Assembly (NCBI RefSeq): GCF_015767435.1
Contig: NZ_JADWOV010000258.1
Location: forward strand, 1 to 64,000
Reading direction: 5' to 3'
Source: Polaribacter sp. BAL334
GTDB lineage: Bacteria; Bacteroidota; Bacteroidia; Flavobacteriales; Flavobacteriaceae
Length of the DNA: 64,000 nt
Each line of letters starts with the position of its first letter. Within the stretch, counting starts at the first letter, position 1. The notes below the pieces were generated by a model. That model was given only the letters and a program-made list of their open reading frames with translations. It was not told where the DNA came from and made no database searches. Position numbers and translations under genes: made by a program. Positions 9,101 to 18,691 of this stretch are shown here, piece by piece.

Positions 9101-10245
9101 CAAACGCATTTAAATTCACCAATGACAGTGGTACTATCGAAGTTTTTATTGAAGACACCAATAACGAGGTAATTTTAACTGTCAAAGACAATGGAATTGG
9201 GATTTCTACTGAAGATTTGAAGAAAATATTCAACAGATTTTATCAAGTAAAAAATGTTCAATCTAAAAATAATAGGGGTTTTGGATTGGGCTTGGCAATC
9301 GTAAAAGATGTTGTTGAATTGCACAAAGGCAACATAAACGTGACAAGCAATTATAAAAAAGGAAGTTCGTTTGAAGTTCATTTAATGAAAGGAAATCATT
9401 TTGATTCGGATGAAAATATGGATTCGGAATTAGAAAATAATACCAACACCATTGAAAAATTAGAGAAAAAAATTTCAGATAAAAAGAAGCAAATTACCAC
9501 CATTTTAATTGTGGAAGACAATCTTGAAATTCAAGAATCGTTAAAGGAAATTTTAGAACAAGAATCGTATGAAGTGATTCAAGCTTTTGATGGTGAAGAT
9601 GGACTTAAAAAAGCATCCACAGAACTACCAGACTTGATTATTAGCGATATTATGATGCCAAAAATGGACGGAATTGAACTGTCTAAAAAAATAAAAATCA
9701 ACGGAATTACAAGTCATATTCCTATAATTATTTTAACTGCAAAAACAGCTGAAAAAGATAAAATGGAAGGTTTTGAAACTGGTGCAGATGAATATATTAT
9801 CAAACCTTATAATGAAGATATTTTAAAAAATAGGATTAAAAACCTGCTGAAAAACAGAAAATTGCTCAAAGAAAAATTCGCAAACAGCATTTTGCTGAAT
9901 CCTAAAGAACTAGCTATCAATTCACAAGATCAGATTTTTCTTGAAAACCTCTACAAATCATTGGAAGAAAATTTGCAATCCAATAATTTGAATGCACAAA
10001 CCATTTCAGAAAACATCAACATGAGTCATTCAGCAATGTATAAGAAAATAAAATCATTGACTGGATTGACTTTTATTGAATTTATCAGAGATTATAGACT
10101 TTCAATTGCCAAACAACTTATTGAAGAAATGGGGTATTCCGTTTCTGATGCTTGCTATAAAGTGGGTTATTCTGACAGAAAATATTTTAGCAAATTGTTC
10201 AAACAAAAGTTTAAGAAAAATCCTTCAGACTTTACGAAATCCTAA
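6172..10245 (+). CDS. Hybrid two-component system regulator of the PUL (HTCS)
   Basis: A one-protein signalling chain of about 1357 residues. Order of domains: signal peptide; two seven-bladed propellers made of repeated W-I-G-T/S-x-G-L-N motifs (about 60-690); Y_Y_Y domain (about 705-795); one membrane helix (about 803-823); HisKA with phospho-acceptor His860 in NISHEIRTP; HATPase (N, G1 and G2 boxes to about 1075); receiver domain with Asp1159 in ISDIMMPKMDG; and an AraC-type helix-turn-helix (about 1255-1355). Such proteins bind oligosaccharides in the periplasm and activate the neighbouring SusCD operon. The first start available is TTG 6172; TTG 6253 would give a cleaner signal peptide (RFLKHFFLFSFFGLFVSKS) and may be the true start. 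It directly precedes susC, so galactan-derived sugars are the likely ligand. Confidence 0.93.
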   Translation: MSYFLKFIKIDIVAEIHFKKSQSIHGILRFLKHFFLFSFFGLFVSKSLTQTQPIFQKIDQSQGLSSSRITGIAKEKNGFVWISTQYGLNRYDGHSIKAYTKQNSNIVSNDISGLYLDSKNRIWLTTYGSGLNLYDRINDTFISFKNAKNDKYSILSDRINTLIEDKNGNLLIGTEKGLSILNFDEKKFYNYPFDEYKTVNVVSIYEDSNGRIWIGTFSSGIFLFDNQTKKFKNIPQEKQQISNSINAITELNSDKIILGTSGKGLLTIDLNNYKIADFFKNDDPLNEKFKIIRSMKKDSKGNLWVGTDGYGLFELKHPNSKDPIVNNYMYNSQLSTSLAGNAIYVITEDDNATIWIGTAWNGISILDNKNQTEIIFSDFIGQNPNPVLSIFQNQEYLFLGLDGNGLNVFDKKTNKTQFFDEKIVKAKYIQKIIQTKDNNFWFGTFGNGLIKFDLNRKKTTQYLNDFKDENSLSFNDVRDIIEDENQNLWIATWGGGLNYLDVTTNKFSRFTIPNNNIISLLKDGKKIWMATFGGGLSVFDIETKKVETYTFDEKDSKTISSNNLFSILKDSKGNLWIGTSGEGINRMNLKTREIERFENDENVKYKNITSIEEDDQKNIWFGSKNGIVKYDYSNKTFSTFTGLSGDFHINSSFKDDKGFLYFGGINGVLKFDPRKLNNENLQPKVAIRNFKLFNKEVTVGDEEIIQKNIESVTDITLKHFQNVITFEFSALKFPFSQNCEYAIKMENFEQDWRTIGKDRTATFTNLSPGNYVFKVKSKEVGANWGEEFTSINIKILRPFWLTWWAYIIYSLLILFFLYLFRKNSISWAKLKSSLELEKLTHEKDVELYNLKQQFFTNISHEIRTPVTLILSSINRLFDNNKLQDSKQIKAAHTIRRNSNLLLRLVNELLDVRKLESNDIVLNVSKNEFVSFVKEIYLSFSDIALDRNIKYTFRTDNTTQFLFFDRNQLEKVVFNLISNAFKFTNDSGTIEVFIEDTNNEVILTVKDNGIGISTEDLKKIFNRFYQVKNVQSKNNRGFGLGLAIVKDVVELHKGNINVTSNYKKGSSFEVHLMKGNHFDSDENMDSELENNTNTIEKLEKKISDKKKQITTILIVEDNLEIQESLKEILEQESYEVIQAFDGEDGLKKASTELPDLIISDIMMPKMDGIELSKKIKINGITSHIPIIILTAKTAEKDKMEGFETGADEYIIKPYNEDILKNRIKNLLKNRKLLKEKFANSILLNPKELAINSQDQIFLENLYKSLEENLQSNNLNAQTISENINMSHSAMYKKIKSLTGLTFIEFIRDYRLSIAKQLIEEMGYSVSDACYKVGYSDRKYFSKLFKQKFKKNPSDFTKS

Positions 10246-10474
10246 TTGGACGTTGTTGTCCTAAATTACCCTAAATCTATAGAAATTTTCTAAAATCAAT
10301 GAGTTCTTCCTACTTATTGAATGAATTTGACCCCTCCTATTGCCTCTCATTTCGCATAATATTGTAGAAGTAAAAAACCAAAATATTGGAAATTTTTTTT
10401 CTCCAATAAACAATCAACTAAAAATAAATCTCATAAAGATGATTTTCTTAATCAAGAAAAAAGAATCAAAAAGA

Positions 10475-13378
10475 ATGAAAAAAATAATCTGTCTATTTGT
10501 GTTGCTGAGTTTTTCATTAGTATCACAAGCCCAAAAAATCACTGTTAGTGGAATTGTGAAAGAGAAAAGTTCTAATACTCCTTTGCCTGGAGTTAGTGTG
10601 CTACTCAAAGGCACAACCATTGGAAGTTTGTCTGACTTTAATGGAGAATATTCTATAAAAGCAAGTATTGGTGATGTTTTAGTGTTTTCCTATTTGGGAT
10701 ATAAAAGTGAGGAAATTAAAATTACTTCATCCAATTTAAATGTTTCGTTATTGGAAGCAACAGAAAGTTTGAATGAAATTATATTGATTGGATATGGAAC
10801 TCAGAAAAAGAAAGATTTAACAGGCTCTGTAGCAAGTATTAGTGAAAAAGATTTTCAAGACATTCCTGCAACAAATGTTGAAAATTTAGTTGCCAACAAG
10901 TTGCCAGGAGTTCAAATAACCCCAGCTGGAGGAAGACCAGGTGCTGGAAGTTCTATTTTAATTCGTGGAGGTTCGTCATTAAGTGCTACCAACAATCCGT
11001 TATTTATCATTGATGGAATTCCGATTGAAGGTTCAAATAATGGTCCTGGAATTTTGAGTCAATTAAATCCAAATGACATTGAAAGTTTTACTGTTTTAAA
11101 AGATGCTTCTTCTGCAGCAATTTACGGTTCAAGAGCTTCTAATGGTGTTGTAATTATCACCACTAAAAAAGGAAGTATTGACGAATTCAAAGTAAATATA
11201 ACCACAAATACTAGAGTTTCAACAATCATCAGAAATGCAGATGTTTTAAGCGCAGATGAATATAGAGCCGTTGTAAATACGCTTGGAACAAGCAGAACTC
11301 CATTAGGAACTGCAAATACCAATTGGCAAGATGAAATTTATCAACCAGCATTTACATCCGAATTTAATGTGAGTGTAAGTGGCGCCATTAAAAAACTACC
11401 TTATCGTGCTTCAGTGGGTTATTTAGACCAAGAAGGAAATTTAAAAACCGGAAATTATAAAAGATTGACTGCTTTATTAAACTTGAATCCAAAGTTTTTT
11501 GACAATCATTTAAAAGTGAATATCAATTTAAAAGGTTCTTTTGAAGATGATAAAATTGCCAATCAAAATGCCATTTGGACTGCCACAGCTTTTGATCCAA
11601 CACAACCAGTTCGTGTAGAAGACCAAACGTATGGTGGTTATTTTCAGTACATTCAATTTGCAGACAATCCAGCAATCGCGCTTATAAATCCTGTAAGTAT
11701 GCTAGAACAAGTGGATAGAGTGAACCAAAGTTATCGAAGTTTGGGAAATATTCAATTGGATTATTCCACGCACTTTTTGCCAGATTTGCATGTAAATGTA
11801 AATGCAGGATATGATATTTCTAGAGGTGTTTTTAGAGATGCAGCACAACCAAATTATTTTCCTAGTGATCTTTCTGGAGGGTATATTTATTATGCAAATC
11901 CTTCACGTGAAGTTAGAAATCTATTGTTAGAATCTTATCTTTTTTATAGCAAAGAAATGACTTCTATAAAGAGTAATTTTGATATTACAGCAGGATATTC
12001 TTACAACGATTTTTTATCAACCAATTATTCATATCCTTCATTTCGAGCAGATGGTACTCAGTTTCCAAATAGCGAACCTCCATTTCCTTTTGATAAACCA
12101 AGTAATGCCATCATTTCATTTTATGGTCGTGTAAATTATAATTTTGATGACAAATATTTATTGACTGCTTCTTTAAGACGAGATGGGTCTTCAAGATTTT
12201 CAAGTGATAATCGTTGGGGAACATTTCCTTCTGTAGCATTGGCCTGGAAAATGAAAGAAGAACGTTTTTTGAAAGACGTAAAATCTTTATCAAATCTTAA
12301 ATTAAGAGCAAGTTATGGAATCACAGGTCAACAAGATGGAATTGCCAATTATTATTATCAAACAGGTTATAACATCGGTTTTTTGAATAACAGATATACT
12401 TTTGGTGACACTCCATATATCACTGTTTCGCCTCAAGCCTACAATCCTGATTTGAAATGGGAACAAACAGCCTCTTTTAATATTGGTTTAGATTTTGGTT
12501 TTTTGGATGACAGAATCTCAGGAAGTGTTGACATCTATCAAAAAAACACCAAAGATTTATTGAACATGACAACCATTCCTTTAGGTGTTAATTTCGGAAA
12601 TCAATTGCTGCTGAATATTGGTTCTATGGAAAATAAAGGTATAGAATTTAACTTCAATGCAACTCCTGTAAAAACAGATGACATCAATTGGACTTTAAAT
12701 TTCAATGCTACTTATAATATCAATAAAATCACCAAATTAACAAATGGTAATGATGATGGAGTTGGGTTGTTTAGTGATGCTACTTTGGTAAATACTGTCA
12801 ATTATCCAAGAAACACTTTTTACTTATACAACCAAGTGTATGATGCTAATGGAATGCCCATTGAAGGTCAAGTTGTAGATGTAAATAATGATGGAAATAT
12901 CAATGCAGCTGATAGATATATTACCAATAAATCAGCATTGCCAAAATATTTATTAGGATTTAGCACGAGTCTGCAAAATAAAAAATGGAGTTTGAGCACT
13001 GCTTTTCATGCCAATTTGGGTCATTATTTATTTTTTCAACCTTACAATAGTACTGTTGCCATTACTGATTTTCAAGTTTCACAAAATCTAAACAGATTGT
13101 ACTATGACACCCTTTTTAGATTTAATAATGACACCCAAAGATTCAGTGATTTTTATTTACAAAACGCCTCTTTCTTAAAGATGGATAACATCAATATTGG
13201 ATATAATTTCGGAAAAACATTGATGAATTCTAAACTTGGCTTGGGTTTAAATTTCACCGTTCAAAATGTTTTTGTCATCACAAATTATGATGGATTAGAC
13301 CCAGAATCAAACAATGGAAGTGAAAATGGCTATCCAGTTCCTAGAATTTTTGCTTTGGGCATAAACTTAAATTTTTAA
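10475..13378 (+). CDS. SusC-like TonB-dependent outer-membrane transporter
   Basis: A 967-residue SusC-type importer. I place the start at ATG 10475, not at the upstream frame opening at 10340, because it gives a clean signal peptide (KKIICLFVLLSFSLVSQAQ). An N-terminal carboxypeptidase-like regulatory domain follows (VSGIVKEKSSNTPLPGVSVLLKG), then the plug with IGYGTQKKKDLTGSV and IIDGIP, and a 22-strand barrel ending in an aromatic residue (NLNF). Together with the SusD protein encoded 32 bp downstream it forms the lidded transporter that takes oligosaccharides into the periplasm using TonB-ExbBD energy. It heads the operon and lies downstream of the HTCS gene, which probably controls it. 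The substrate is inferred from the two GH53 enzymes in the locus. Confidence 0.95.
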   Translation: MKKIICLFVLLSFSLVSQAQKITVSGIVKEKSSNTPLPGVSVLLKGTTIGSLSDFNGEYSIKASIGDVLVFSYLGYKSEEIKITSSNLNVSLLEATESLNEIILIGYGTQKKKDLTGSVASISEKDFQDIPATNVENLVANKLPGVQITPAGGRPGAGSSILIRGGSSLSATNNPLFIIDGIPIEGSNNGPGILSQLNPNDIESFTVLKDASSAAIYGSRASNGVVIITTKKGSIDEFKVNITTNTRVSTIIRNADVLSADEYRAVVNTLGTSRTPLGTANTNWQDEIYQPAFTSEFNVSVSGAIKKLPYRASVGYLDQEGNLKTGNYKRLTALLNLNPKFFDNHLKVNINLKGSFEDDKIANQNAIWTATAFDPTQPVRVEDQTYGGYFQYIQFADNPAIALINPVSMLEQVDRVNQSYRSLGNIQLDYSTHFLPDLHVNVNAGYDISRGVFRDAAQPNYFPSDLSGGYIYYANPSREVRNLLLESYLFYSKEMTSIKSNFDITAGYSYNDFLSTNYSYPSFRADGTQFPNSEPPFPFDKPSNAIISFYGRVNYNFDDKYLLTASLRRDGSSRFSSDNRWGTFPSVALAWKMKEERFLKDVKSLSNLKLRASYGITGQQDGIANYYYQTGYNIGFLNNRYTFGDTPYITVSPQAYNPDLKWEQTASFNIGLDFGFLDDRISGSVDIYQKNTKDLLNMTTIPLGVNFGNQLLLNIGSMENKGIEFNFNATPVKTDDINWTLNFNATYNINKITKLTNGNDDGVGLFSDATLVNTVNYPRNTFYLYNQVYDANGMPIEGQVVDVNNDGNINAADRYITNKSALPKYLLGFSTSLQNKKWSLSTAFHANLGHYLFFQPYNSTVAITDFQVSQNLNRLYYDTLFRFNNDTQRFSDFYLQNASFLKMDNINIGYNFGKTLMNSKLGLGLNFTVQNVFVITNYDGLDPESNNGSENGYPVPRIFALGINLNF

Positions 13379-13410
13379 AAAAATAGAGATAATAACTAAA
13401 AGAAAAACAA

Positions 13411-14964
13411 ATGGAAAAATTCAAAAACAACAGGTTTCTTTTGATGGTAATGATATTGATTTTTATCGTCAATTTGAATTCATGTACAGAAGATTTAAAC
13501 AAAGTTCCACTGAATACAGTTACTTCTGACAAACAATTTAATAGTGTTGAAGGGTATAAACAAGGATTGGTTTCTGTGTATTCTAATTTGGCTTACAGCA
13601 CCTTTTTGAGGTTTTATTGGAGCATGCAAGAATATTCTACAGACATGGCAGTAAGTACTTGGAATGATGGTGGTGATGGAATTTATCATGAATTGGCTTG
13701 GAGTGCAGATTCGCCAGCCATCGCAAATGTGTATACAGCTGCAATGAACATGATCACATTGTGCAACAATTTTATCAATGAATCTTCATCTGAAAAAATA
13801 GCTGCAAGAGGATTTACTGCATCACAAGCTGCAGAAATAAATCAATTCAAAGCTGAAGTACGATTTTTAAGAGCGTATTGTTTTTGGATTTTGATGGATA
13901 GTTATGGAAATCCTCCTTTTCCAACAGAAGAAACTTTAGGAACTACTCCACCAAGTCAAATTCAACGTGCTGATTTATTCGCTTTTCTTGAAACAGAATT
14001 GAAAGAAATTGAAACTGAATTGGCAGATGCAAGAACAAATGAATGGGGCAGACCAGACAAAGCTGCAGCTTGGGCATTGCTTTCTAGAATGTATTTGAAC
14101 GGAAAAACCTATACAGGAAATGAATATTATACAGAAGCAATTACATATGCTACCAAAATAATTAACGAAGGATATGCATTAGAAACAAGATATGAGTGGT
14201 TGATGTTGGGTGATAATCATTTGAACATCAACGAATTTATTTTCACGATAAATTATGACAATACAAACCAAACTTGGTATTCTACAAATTTTTTAGCATT
14301 GGGTCCTGCAGGTGTTCCAGCAAGTATTAATGGAATGTCAAGCAGTTGGCAATCGTTTCGTTTTACACAACAAGTTCCTGCGTTATTTCCAACACCTGAT
14401 ACTTCTATTGACAAACGTGGAATGTTTTTTACAAGTGGACAAAACTTAGTAGTAAAATCAATTTCAACAAGTACAGATGGATATTCGTCTTTTAAATACA
14501 GAAACAAAGATCGAAATGGAAATCCAATAGAACAAAATAACAATTTTGGAAATCTTTCTGATATTGATTTTCCAGTATTTCGTTTGGCAGAAATTTATTT
14601 AACTTATGCTGAAGCTGTTTTAAGAGGTGGCTCAGGAGGAAGTAATGCATTGGCTTTGAGTTATATAAATCAAATTAGAGGTCGTGCTTATGCAAATAAT
14701 CCTTCAAGTACTTCTGGAAATATTACCAATACACAACTTACGCTTGATTTCATTTTAGATGAAAGAGCTAGAGAATTGTACTGGGAAACTCATAGAAGAA
14801 CTGATTTAATTAGATATAATAAATTGACTACAGGAGCTTACTTATGGGCTTGGAAAGGAAATTCCGAATTTGGAAGAGCAGTTGACGACAAGTACAATTT
14901 ATTTCCAATTCCAACTTCAGATTTGTTGGCAAATCCTAATTTAAAACAAATAGATGGTTTTTAA
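13411..14964 (+). CDS. SusD/RagB-family glycan-binding lipoprotein
   Basis: A 517-residue surface lipoprotein with signal peptide II and lipobox Cys25 (NLNSC). SusD hallmarks are visible: the N-terminal DLNKVPLNTVT segment, the TPR-like helices around AEVRFLRAYCFWILMDSYG, and the C-terminal FRLAEIYLTYAEA, INQIRGRA and FILDERARELYWETHRRTDLIRY motifs. It acts as the lid of the SusC transporter and captures oligosaccharides at the cell surface. The gene begins 32 bp after susC in the same operon. Confidence 0.95.
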   Translation: MEKFKNNRFLLMVMILIFIVNLNSCTEDLNKVPLNTVTSDKQFNSVEGYKQGLVSVYSNLAYSTFLRFYWSMQEYSTDMAVSTWNDGGDGIYHELAWSADSPAIANVYTAAMNMITLCNNFINESSSEKIAARGFTASQAAEINQFKAEVRFLRAYCFWILMDSYGNPPFPTEETLGTTPPSQIQRADLFAFLETELKEIETELADARTNEWGRPDKAAAWALLSRMYLNGKTYTGNEYYTEAITYATKIINEGYALETRYEWLMLGDNHLNINEFIFTINYDNTNQTWYSTNFLALGPAGVPASINGMSSSWQSFRFTQQVPALFPTPDTSIDKRGMFFTSGQNLVVKSISTSTDGYSSFKYRNKDRNGNPIEQNNNFGNLSDIDFPVFRLAEIYLTYAEAVLRGGSGGSNALALSYINQIRGRAYANNPSSTSGNITNTQLTLDFILDERARELYWETHRRTDLIRYNKLTTGAYLWAWKGNSEFGRAVDDKYNLFPIPTSDLLANPNLKQIDGF

Positions 14965-15012
14965 AATAGTGCTTTAAATCACTAAAATAAATAATAATAA
15001 AACACAAATAGT

Positions 15013-15840
15013 ATGAAAAATATTTTAAAAATTTTTATTGGAATACTGCTCACTTCATCCCTATTCAATTCGTGTACAGATAGTGAAAGTACGTATGTTG
15101 CAATACCTCCAATTGATGGTGAATTGCTGATAAATCCAACAGCGACAACTATAATTTTAAGCAAAGCCAATAAAGACCAAACAGCCATTGGTTTTAGTTG
15201 GAATGTTTCTGATTATGGCGTAAATACTCCTTTGCAATATACTTTAGAAATTGATGCTGAAAATGGCGATTTTTCTGATCCTGAAACCGAAGTTACCGAA
15301 AATACAACTTTGTCTCTTACGCATGCAAAATTAAATGCAATCGCATTAAGCATGGATTTAAATACAAATGTTGAAGGAAAAATTAAAGTAAGACTAAAAA
15401 CATCTCTAAATTATGGTGCTTTGCCTTCTTATTCAAAAATTGAATCGATAACAGTAACACCTTATGAAGATTTATTTTTTCCACTTCCATTATCTGGAGA
15501 ATTATATCTTCAAGGTGATGCAGTGCCATCCAATTGGGGTTATCCAGTTCCTGCAAATCAAAAATTGACAAAAATTCCTAACAAAGCCATTTTTACGATT
15601 ACAAGAGAATTAATTGGAAACAGAAATTTTGCATTTATTAGTAGCAATATGGGTTGGGGAAATCCTGCGTATGTAGGTTTGGTTGCAAATCAACCAGCTA
15701 CAGGAGGTTCATTTACAGAAAATGGCTCAAATACAAATCCACCTTGGATTGGAAGCCCTATAAAATCTCCTCCAATTACTGGGATTTATGAGATTACGAT
15801 TGATTTTGTAACAGGAAAATATACAGTAACGCCTCAATAA
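15013..15840 (+). CDS. SusE-like outer-membrane glycan-binding lipoprotein
   Basis: A 275-residue lipoprotein (lipobox Cys21 in LFNSC). It begins with a SusE-type domain (LSKANKDQTAIGFSWN, then YTLEIDAENGDF), the fibronectin-like spacer found in SusE and SusF proteins, and ends with a separate beta-sandwich (about residues 160-275: LYLQGDAVPSNWGYP ... FVTGKYTV) that resembles the starch-binding-type modules of SusE/F. Such proteins sit next to SusCD on the surface and increase glycan affinity. The gene follows susD by 48 bp. Confidence 0.85.
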   Translation: MKNILKIFIGILLTSSLFNSCTDSESTYVAIPPIDGELLINPTATTIILSKANKDQTAIGFSWNVSDYGVNTPLQYTLEIDAENGDFSDPETEVTENTTLSLTHAKLNAIALSMDLNTNVEGKIKVRLKTSLNYGALPSYSKIESITVTPYEDLFFPLPLSGELYLQGDAVPSNWGYPVPANQKLTKIPNKAIFTITRELIGNRNFAFISSNMGWGNPAYVGLVANQPATGGSFTENGSNTNPPWIGSPIKSPPITGIYEITIDFVTGKYTVTPQ

Positions 15841-15865
15841 AAAAATTGTATAAATGGGATTCTAT

Positions 15866-16612
15866 ATGAAATATTTAAGCTTAAGAGTGATAGTTTCTAT
15901 CTCGCTTTTCATGTCATTAAAAGCATGTACACAAAGTAGTAATAATCCAAATGAACTTGATAATGAAAATTTAACTTGCACAATTCCAAGTGCAATGTAT
16001 CCATCAAAAAACTTGGTAATTGCTTCACATACTGATTTTACTAAAAAGCATTATCCAGAGAGAATTGCAAGTTTCAAAGAGAATCCATTGTCAAAAAATG
16101 GTATTGTTTTTTTAGGCAATAGCATCACCGAAAATGGTGGAGATTGGGGCAAAAGATTCAATAATTCAAAAATAAAAAATAGAGGAATTGCAGGAGATAC
16201 CACTGAAGGTGTTTTGGCAAGATTGGATGAACTTACGTATTGCGAACAAAAACAAATTTTCATTTTAATAGGTATCAATGATTTGTTTAGAGATGATATG
16301 ACATCCGAAAAAGTGTATGAAAACATCCTGAAAATTGTCAATCAAATTCATGAAAAATCTCCAAATACCAACATATTTGTTCATACAATTTTACCAACAA
16401 GTACTTTAAAAATTAGAGAAAAAATTCAAATGACAAATGAATTGCTCAGAAATTCGGCATCAAAAAATCCGTATCAACTCATTGAATTACACACTGAATT
16501 TACAGATAAAGATGGTTTGATGAACATGAATTTATCTCATGATGGAGTTCATTTAAATGAAACAGGATATAGAGTTTGGATGAAAAAAATAATCAATTTA
16601 ATATCATTATAA
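15866..16612 (+). CDS. SGNH/GDSL-family esterase lipoprotein
   Basis: A roughly 248-residue lipoprotein with the SGNH hydrolase blocks in order: FLGNSITENG (block I, nucleophile Ser), GIAGDTT (block II), IGINDL (block III) and SHDGVHLN (block V with the catalytic Asp and His). I prefer ATG 15866 because it starts a tidy lipoprotein signal (KYLSLRVIVSISLFMSLKAC); ATG 15854 is possible. In PULs such enzymes usually remove acetyl or other ester groups from the glycan; the exact ester is not shown by sequence. It lies between susE and the first galactanase, with 1 bp to the latter, so it is co-transcribed. Confidence 0.85.
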   Translation: MKYLSLRVIVSISLFMSLKACTQSSNNPNELDNENLTCTIPSAMYPSKNLVIASHTDFTKKHYPERIASFKENPLSKNGIVFLGNSITENGGDWGKRFNNSKIKNRGIAGDTTEGVLARLDELTYCEQKQIFILIGINDLFRDDMTSEKVYENILKIVNQIHEKSPNTNIFVHTILPTSTLKIREKIQMTNELLRNSASKNPYQLIELHTEFTDKDGLMNMNLSHDGVHLNETGYRVWMKKIINLISL

Positions 16613-16613
16613 A

Positions 16614-17834
16614 ATGTTTAAAAAAATTTATATATATCAGATTATCATTGCTTTAAGTTTATTATTTCAAGTAAGTTGCACTGTAGAAAGTGGCATTCCA
16701 ACTGTAGAAGAAGTACCATTTCCAACACCAAGTTCCGTATTTTACAAAGGTTCTTACATGGCATATGTTTCGCACCAAGAAACTTATGGAGGAGTTGTTT
16801 TCAAAGAAAATGGCATCGCCAAAGACGCTTTTCAAAGTTTGGCAGATCATGGTGCAAATATTGCTCGTTTAAGAATTGACAATCCTCCTTATAGAAGCAG
16901 CTACACAACTGGTTTTGCTGATGTAGATTTTGGTTCACCAGCAAAAGTAAAAATAGAAATGCAAAGAGCCAAAAATGCAGGTTTAAAAACGCTATTAACA
17001 TTTGGTTATCAATCAATGGCATTAAATGACAATGATAGATTAAATGGTTATGTTGCGCCACTAAAATGGCAATCTATAGCTAGTGATGTAGAAAAATTAA
17101 AAGATTCAGTATACAAACACACCACAACAGTTTTAGAAGATTTCATAAAATCAGGATTAATTCCGGAGATTGTTGCGATTGGCAATGAAACAAACCAACG
17201 TTTTTTAGAGCCTAACATGCTTGAAAGTGATTTGCCTCCTTATAGTGTTGTGAGAACTGTAAAATTATTAAATGCAGGCACAAAAGCGGTAAGAGATATC
17301 AACTCAAAATATGGATTAAACATCAAAATAGCCTGTCATATATTTAATGCTTCCTATCTGAAAACTTGGTTAAAAGTACACGTTCGAAATAATTTGGATT
17401 TTGATATTTTGGCACTTTCTCATTATCATGGTTGGCATTCTTTGGGAGATTTTAAGAACTGGACAGAGGTTGTGTCTTTTGTAAAAAATACCTACAAAAA
17501 AGAATTTTTAATCATGGAAACTGCACAACTTTTTAGAACTGGTGGAAATGATGGTCATGTGGATATTTTGGGAGTTGAAAATATTCCAAGAGGTTATGAC
17601 AATCCACCAAATACAAATACACAAAAAAAGTATTTAAAAGATTTTGGACAAGAATTGTTTGATGCAGGTGGCATTGGAATCATTTATTGGGGAGGAGAAT
17701 GGGTTGGATCTAACACCTTAATTTTTCCTGATCAATATGGTGCTGGTTCTTCATGGGAAAACAAAGCTTTTTGGGATTTCAATCACAATCTTCATGATGG
17801 TGTCAATTGGATGAACGAAATAATTCAATATTAA
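16614..17834 (+). CDS. GH53-like endo-beta-1,4-galactanase, lipoprotein
   Basis: A 406-residue protein with lipobox Cys22 (FQVSC) and one GH53-type (clan GH-A) TIM barrel. The acid/base is Glu192 in AIGNETN and the likely nucleophile is Glu302 in LIMETAQ. The strand segments HGANIARLRIDNPP and AGLKTLLTFGYQS match the barrel start of arabinogalactan endo-1,4-galactanases, although the usual W/H-rich loop is altered (GYQSMALND where the second GH53 enzyme of this locus has HYSDWWADP), so this copy is a divergent family member. It is anchored as a lipoprotein, probably on the surface, and would cut galactan chains before import by SusCD. Confidence 0.85.
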   Translation: MFKKIYIYQIIIALSLLFQVSCTVESGIPTVEEVPFPTPSSVFYKGSYMAYVSHQETYGGVVFKENGIAKDAFQSLADHGANIARLRIDNPPYRSSYTTGFADVDFGSPAKVKIEMQRAKNAGLKTLLTFGYQSMALNDNDRLNGYVAPLKWQSIASDVEKLKDSVYKHTTTVLEDFIKSGLIPEIVAIGNETNQRFLEPNMLESDLPPYSVVRTVKLLNAGTKAVRDINSKYGLNIKIACHIFNASYLKTWLKVHVRNNLDFDILALSHYHGWHSLGDFKNWTEVVSFVKNTYKKEFLIMETAQLFRTGGNDGHVDILGVENIPRGYDNPPNTNTQKKYLKDFGQELFDAGGIGIIYWGGEWVGSNTLIFPDQYGAGSSWENKAFWDFNHNLHDGVNWMNEIIQY

Positions 17835-17933
17835 AAAAAATAAATCAATATAAAAGAAAATAGAGATTCAGAGTTAAGCTCTATCAAACTAAACAATAAT
17901 TAACTCATAACCATTCACTTAAATCTTTAAATT

Positions 17934-18593
17934 ATGAAAAAACAATTACTTTTTATTGCGTTACTTTTAACAAGTTTTATCAATGCTCAATCCATAGCAT
18001 TTACTTCAGATATTTCAACTTCAGAAATTGGGAAAACCATCAAAGTAGATTTTAAATACACAGTTGCTGCTGACGGATATATTTTTTGTGGAATCAATTT
18101 ACTAAATGATTGGACTTGGGTAAGCTATGTTGCAGGTGGAGAACTAAGTCCTGCTCCAGCAGGAACAGACGTTACTGGATCTATAACTTTTACAATTCCT
18201 GAGGGCACAGCTCCTTCTTCAAGTTTAACAGGAGCTTTGAATTATAAAATTAACATCGAATTAAAAACAAGCACTTTTGATTGGTTAGCAGGTGCTTATC
18301 CAGCAACACCAATTAATCTTACTGCTGCTGCTTTAAGTGTAGATGATATTTCAAAAAATTTACAAAATGTGTCTATTTTTCCAAATCCTACAAGGGATGT
18401 TATTCAATTAAAAGGAATTGAAAATAGTGCAATTTCTCAAGTTTCTATTGTAAATGTTTTGGGTAAAAAAGTGTATGCTTCCTCAAAAATTTCGAATTCT
18501 AAAATTGATGTTTCTCAATTAAATTCAGGAATTTATATTCTTACAGTGACTTCAGAAAATAATCAAAAGAGAATGAAATTCATTAAAAATTAA
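17934..18593 (+). CDS. Small secreted T9SS protein with a beta-sandwich domain
   Basis: A 219-residue protein with signal peptide (KKQLLFIALLLTSFINAQ), one domain of about 115 residues and a type A T9SS sorting tail (FPNPTRDVIQLKG ... SGIYILTVTSENNQKRMKFIKN). The middle domain begins SIAFTSDISTSEIGKTIKVDFKY and resembles residues 34-160 of the second GH53 enzyme in this locus (SIEISSF ... GATLTINFKYS ... IYIGLEIL). I infer a surface-exposed glycan-binding module, comparable to SusF, that is secreted by T9SS rather than lipidated. No catalytic motif is seen. A strong hairpin follows 14 bp after the stop. Confidence 0.75.
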   Translation: MKKQLLFIALLLTSFINAQSIAFTSDISTSEIGKTIKVDFKYTVAADGYIFCGINLLNDWTWVSYVAGGELSPAPAGTDVTGSITFTIPEGTAPSSSLTGALNYKINIELKTSTFDWLAGAYPATPINLTAAALSVDDISKNLQNVSIFPNPTRDVIQLKGIENSAISQVSIVNVLGKKVYASSKISNSKIDVSQLNSGIYILTVTSENNQKRMKFIKN

Positions 18594-18606
18594 ATCAATT
18601 TTTTTT

Positions 18607-18661
18607 AAATTCAACATTTTTAGGAAAATTCATTCATAAATCTCCTAAAAATGTTGAATTT
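18607..18661 (+). terminator. 19-bp perfect inverted repeat, transcription terminator or attenuator
   Basis: The arms 18607-18625 and 18643-18661 are perfectly complementary (AAATTCAACATTTTTAGGA and its reverse) around a 17-nt loop. It falls between the small T9SS gene and the GH-A gene, so it would separate the susCDE-GH53 transcript from the downstream enzymes or reduce read-through. Confidence 0.75.
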
Positions 18662-18691
18662 TATAAAGTGTAAGGTTTAAAATCTTTTTCA

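Noticed and set aside
6150..10340. Possible shared HTCS binding motif (TTTGACACCC near 6150 and TTTGACCCCTCC near 10327)
   Set aside because: Only two partly matching sites, no common spacing to a promoter box, so it is not distinguishable from chance.
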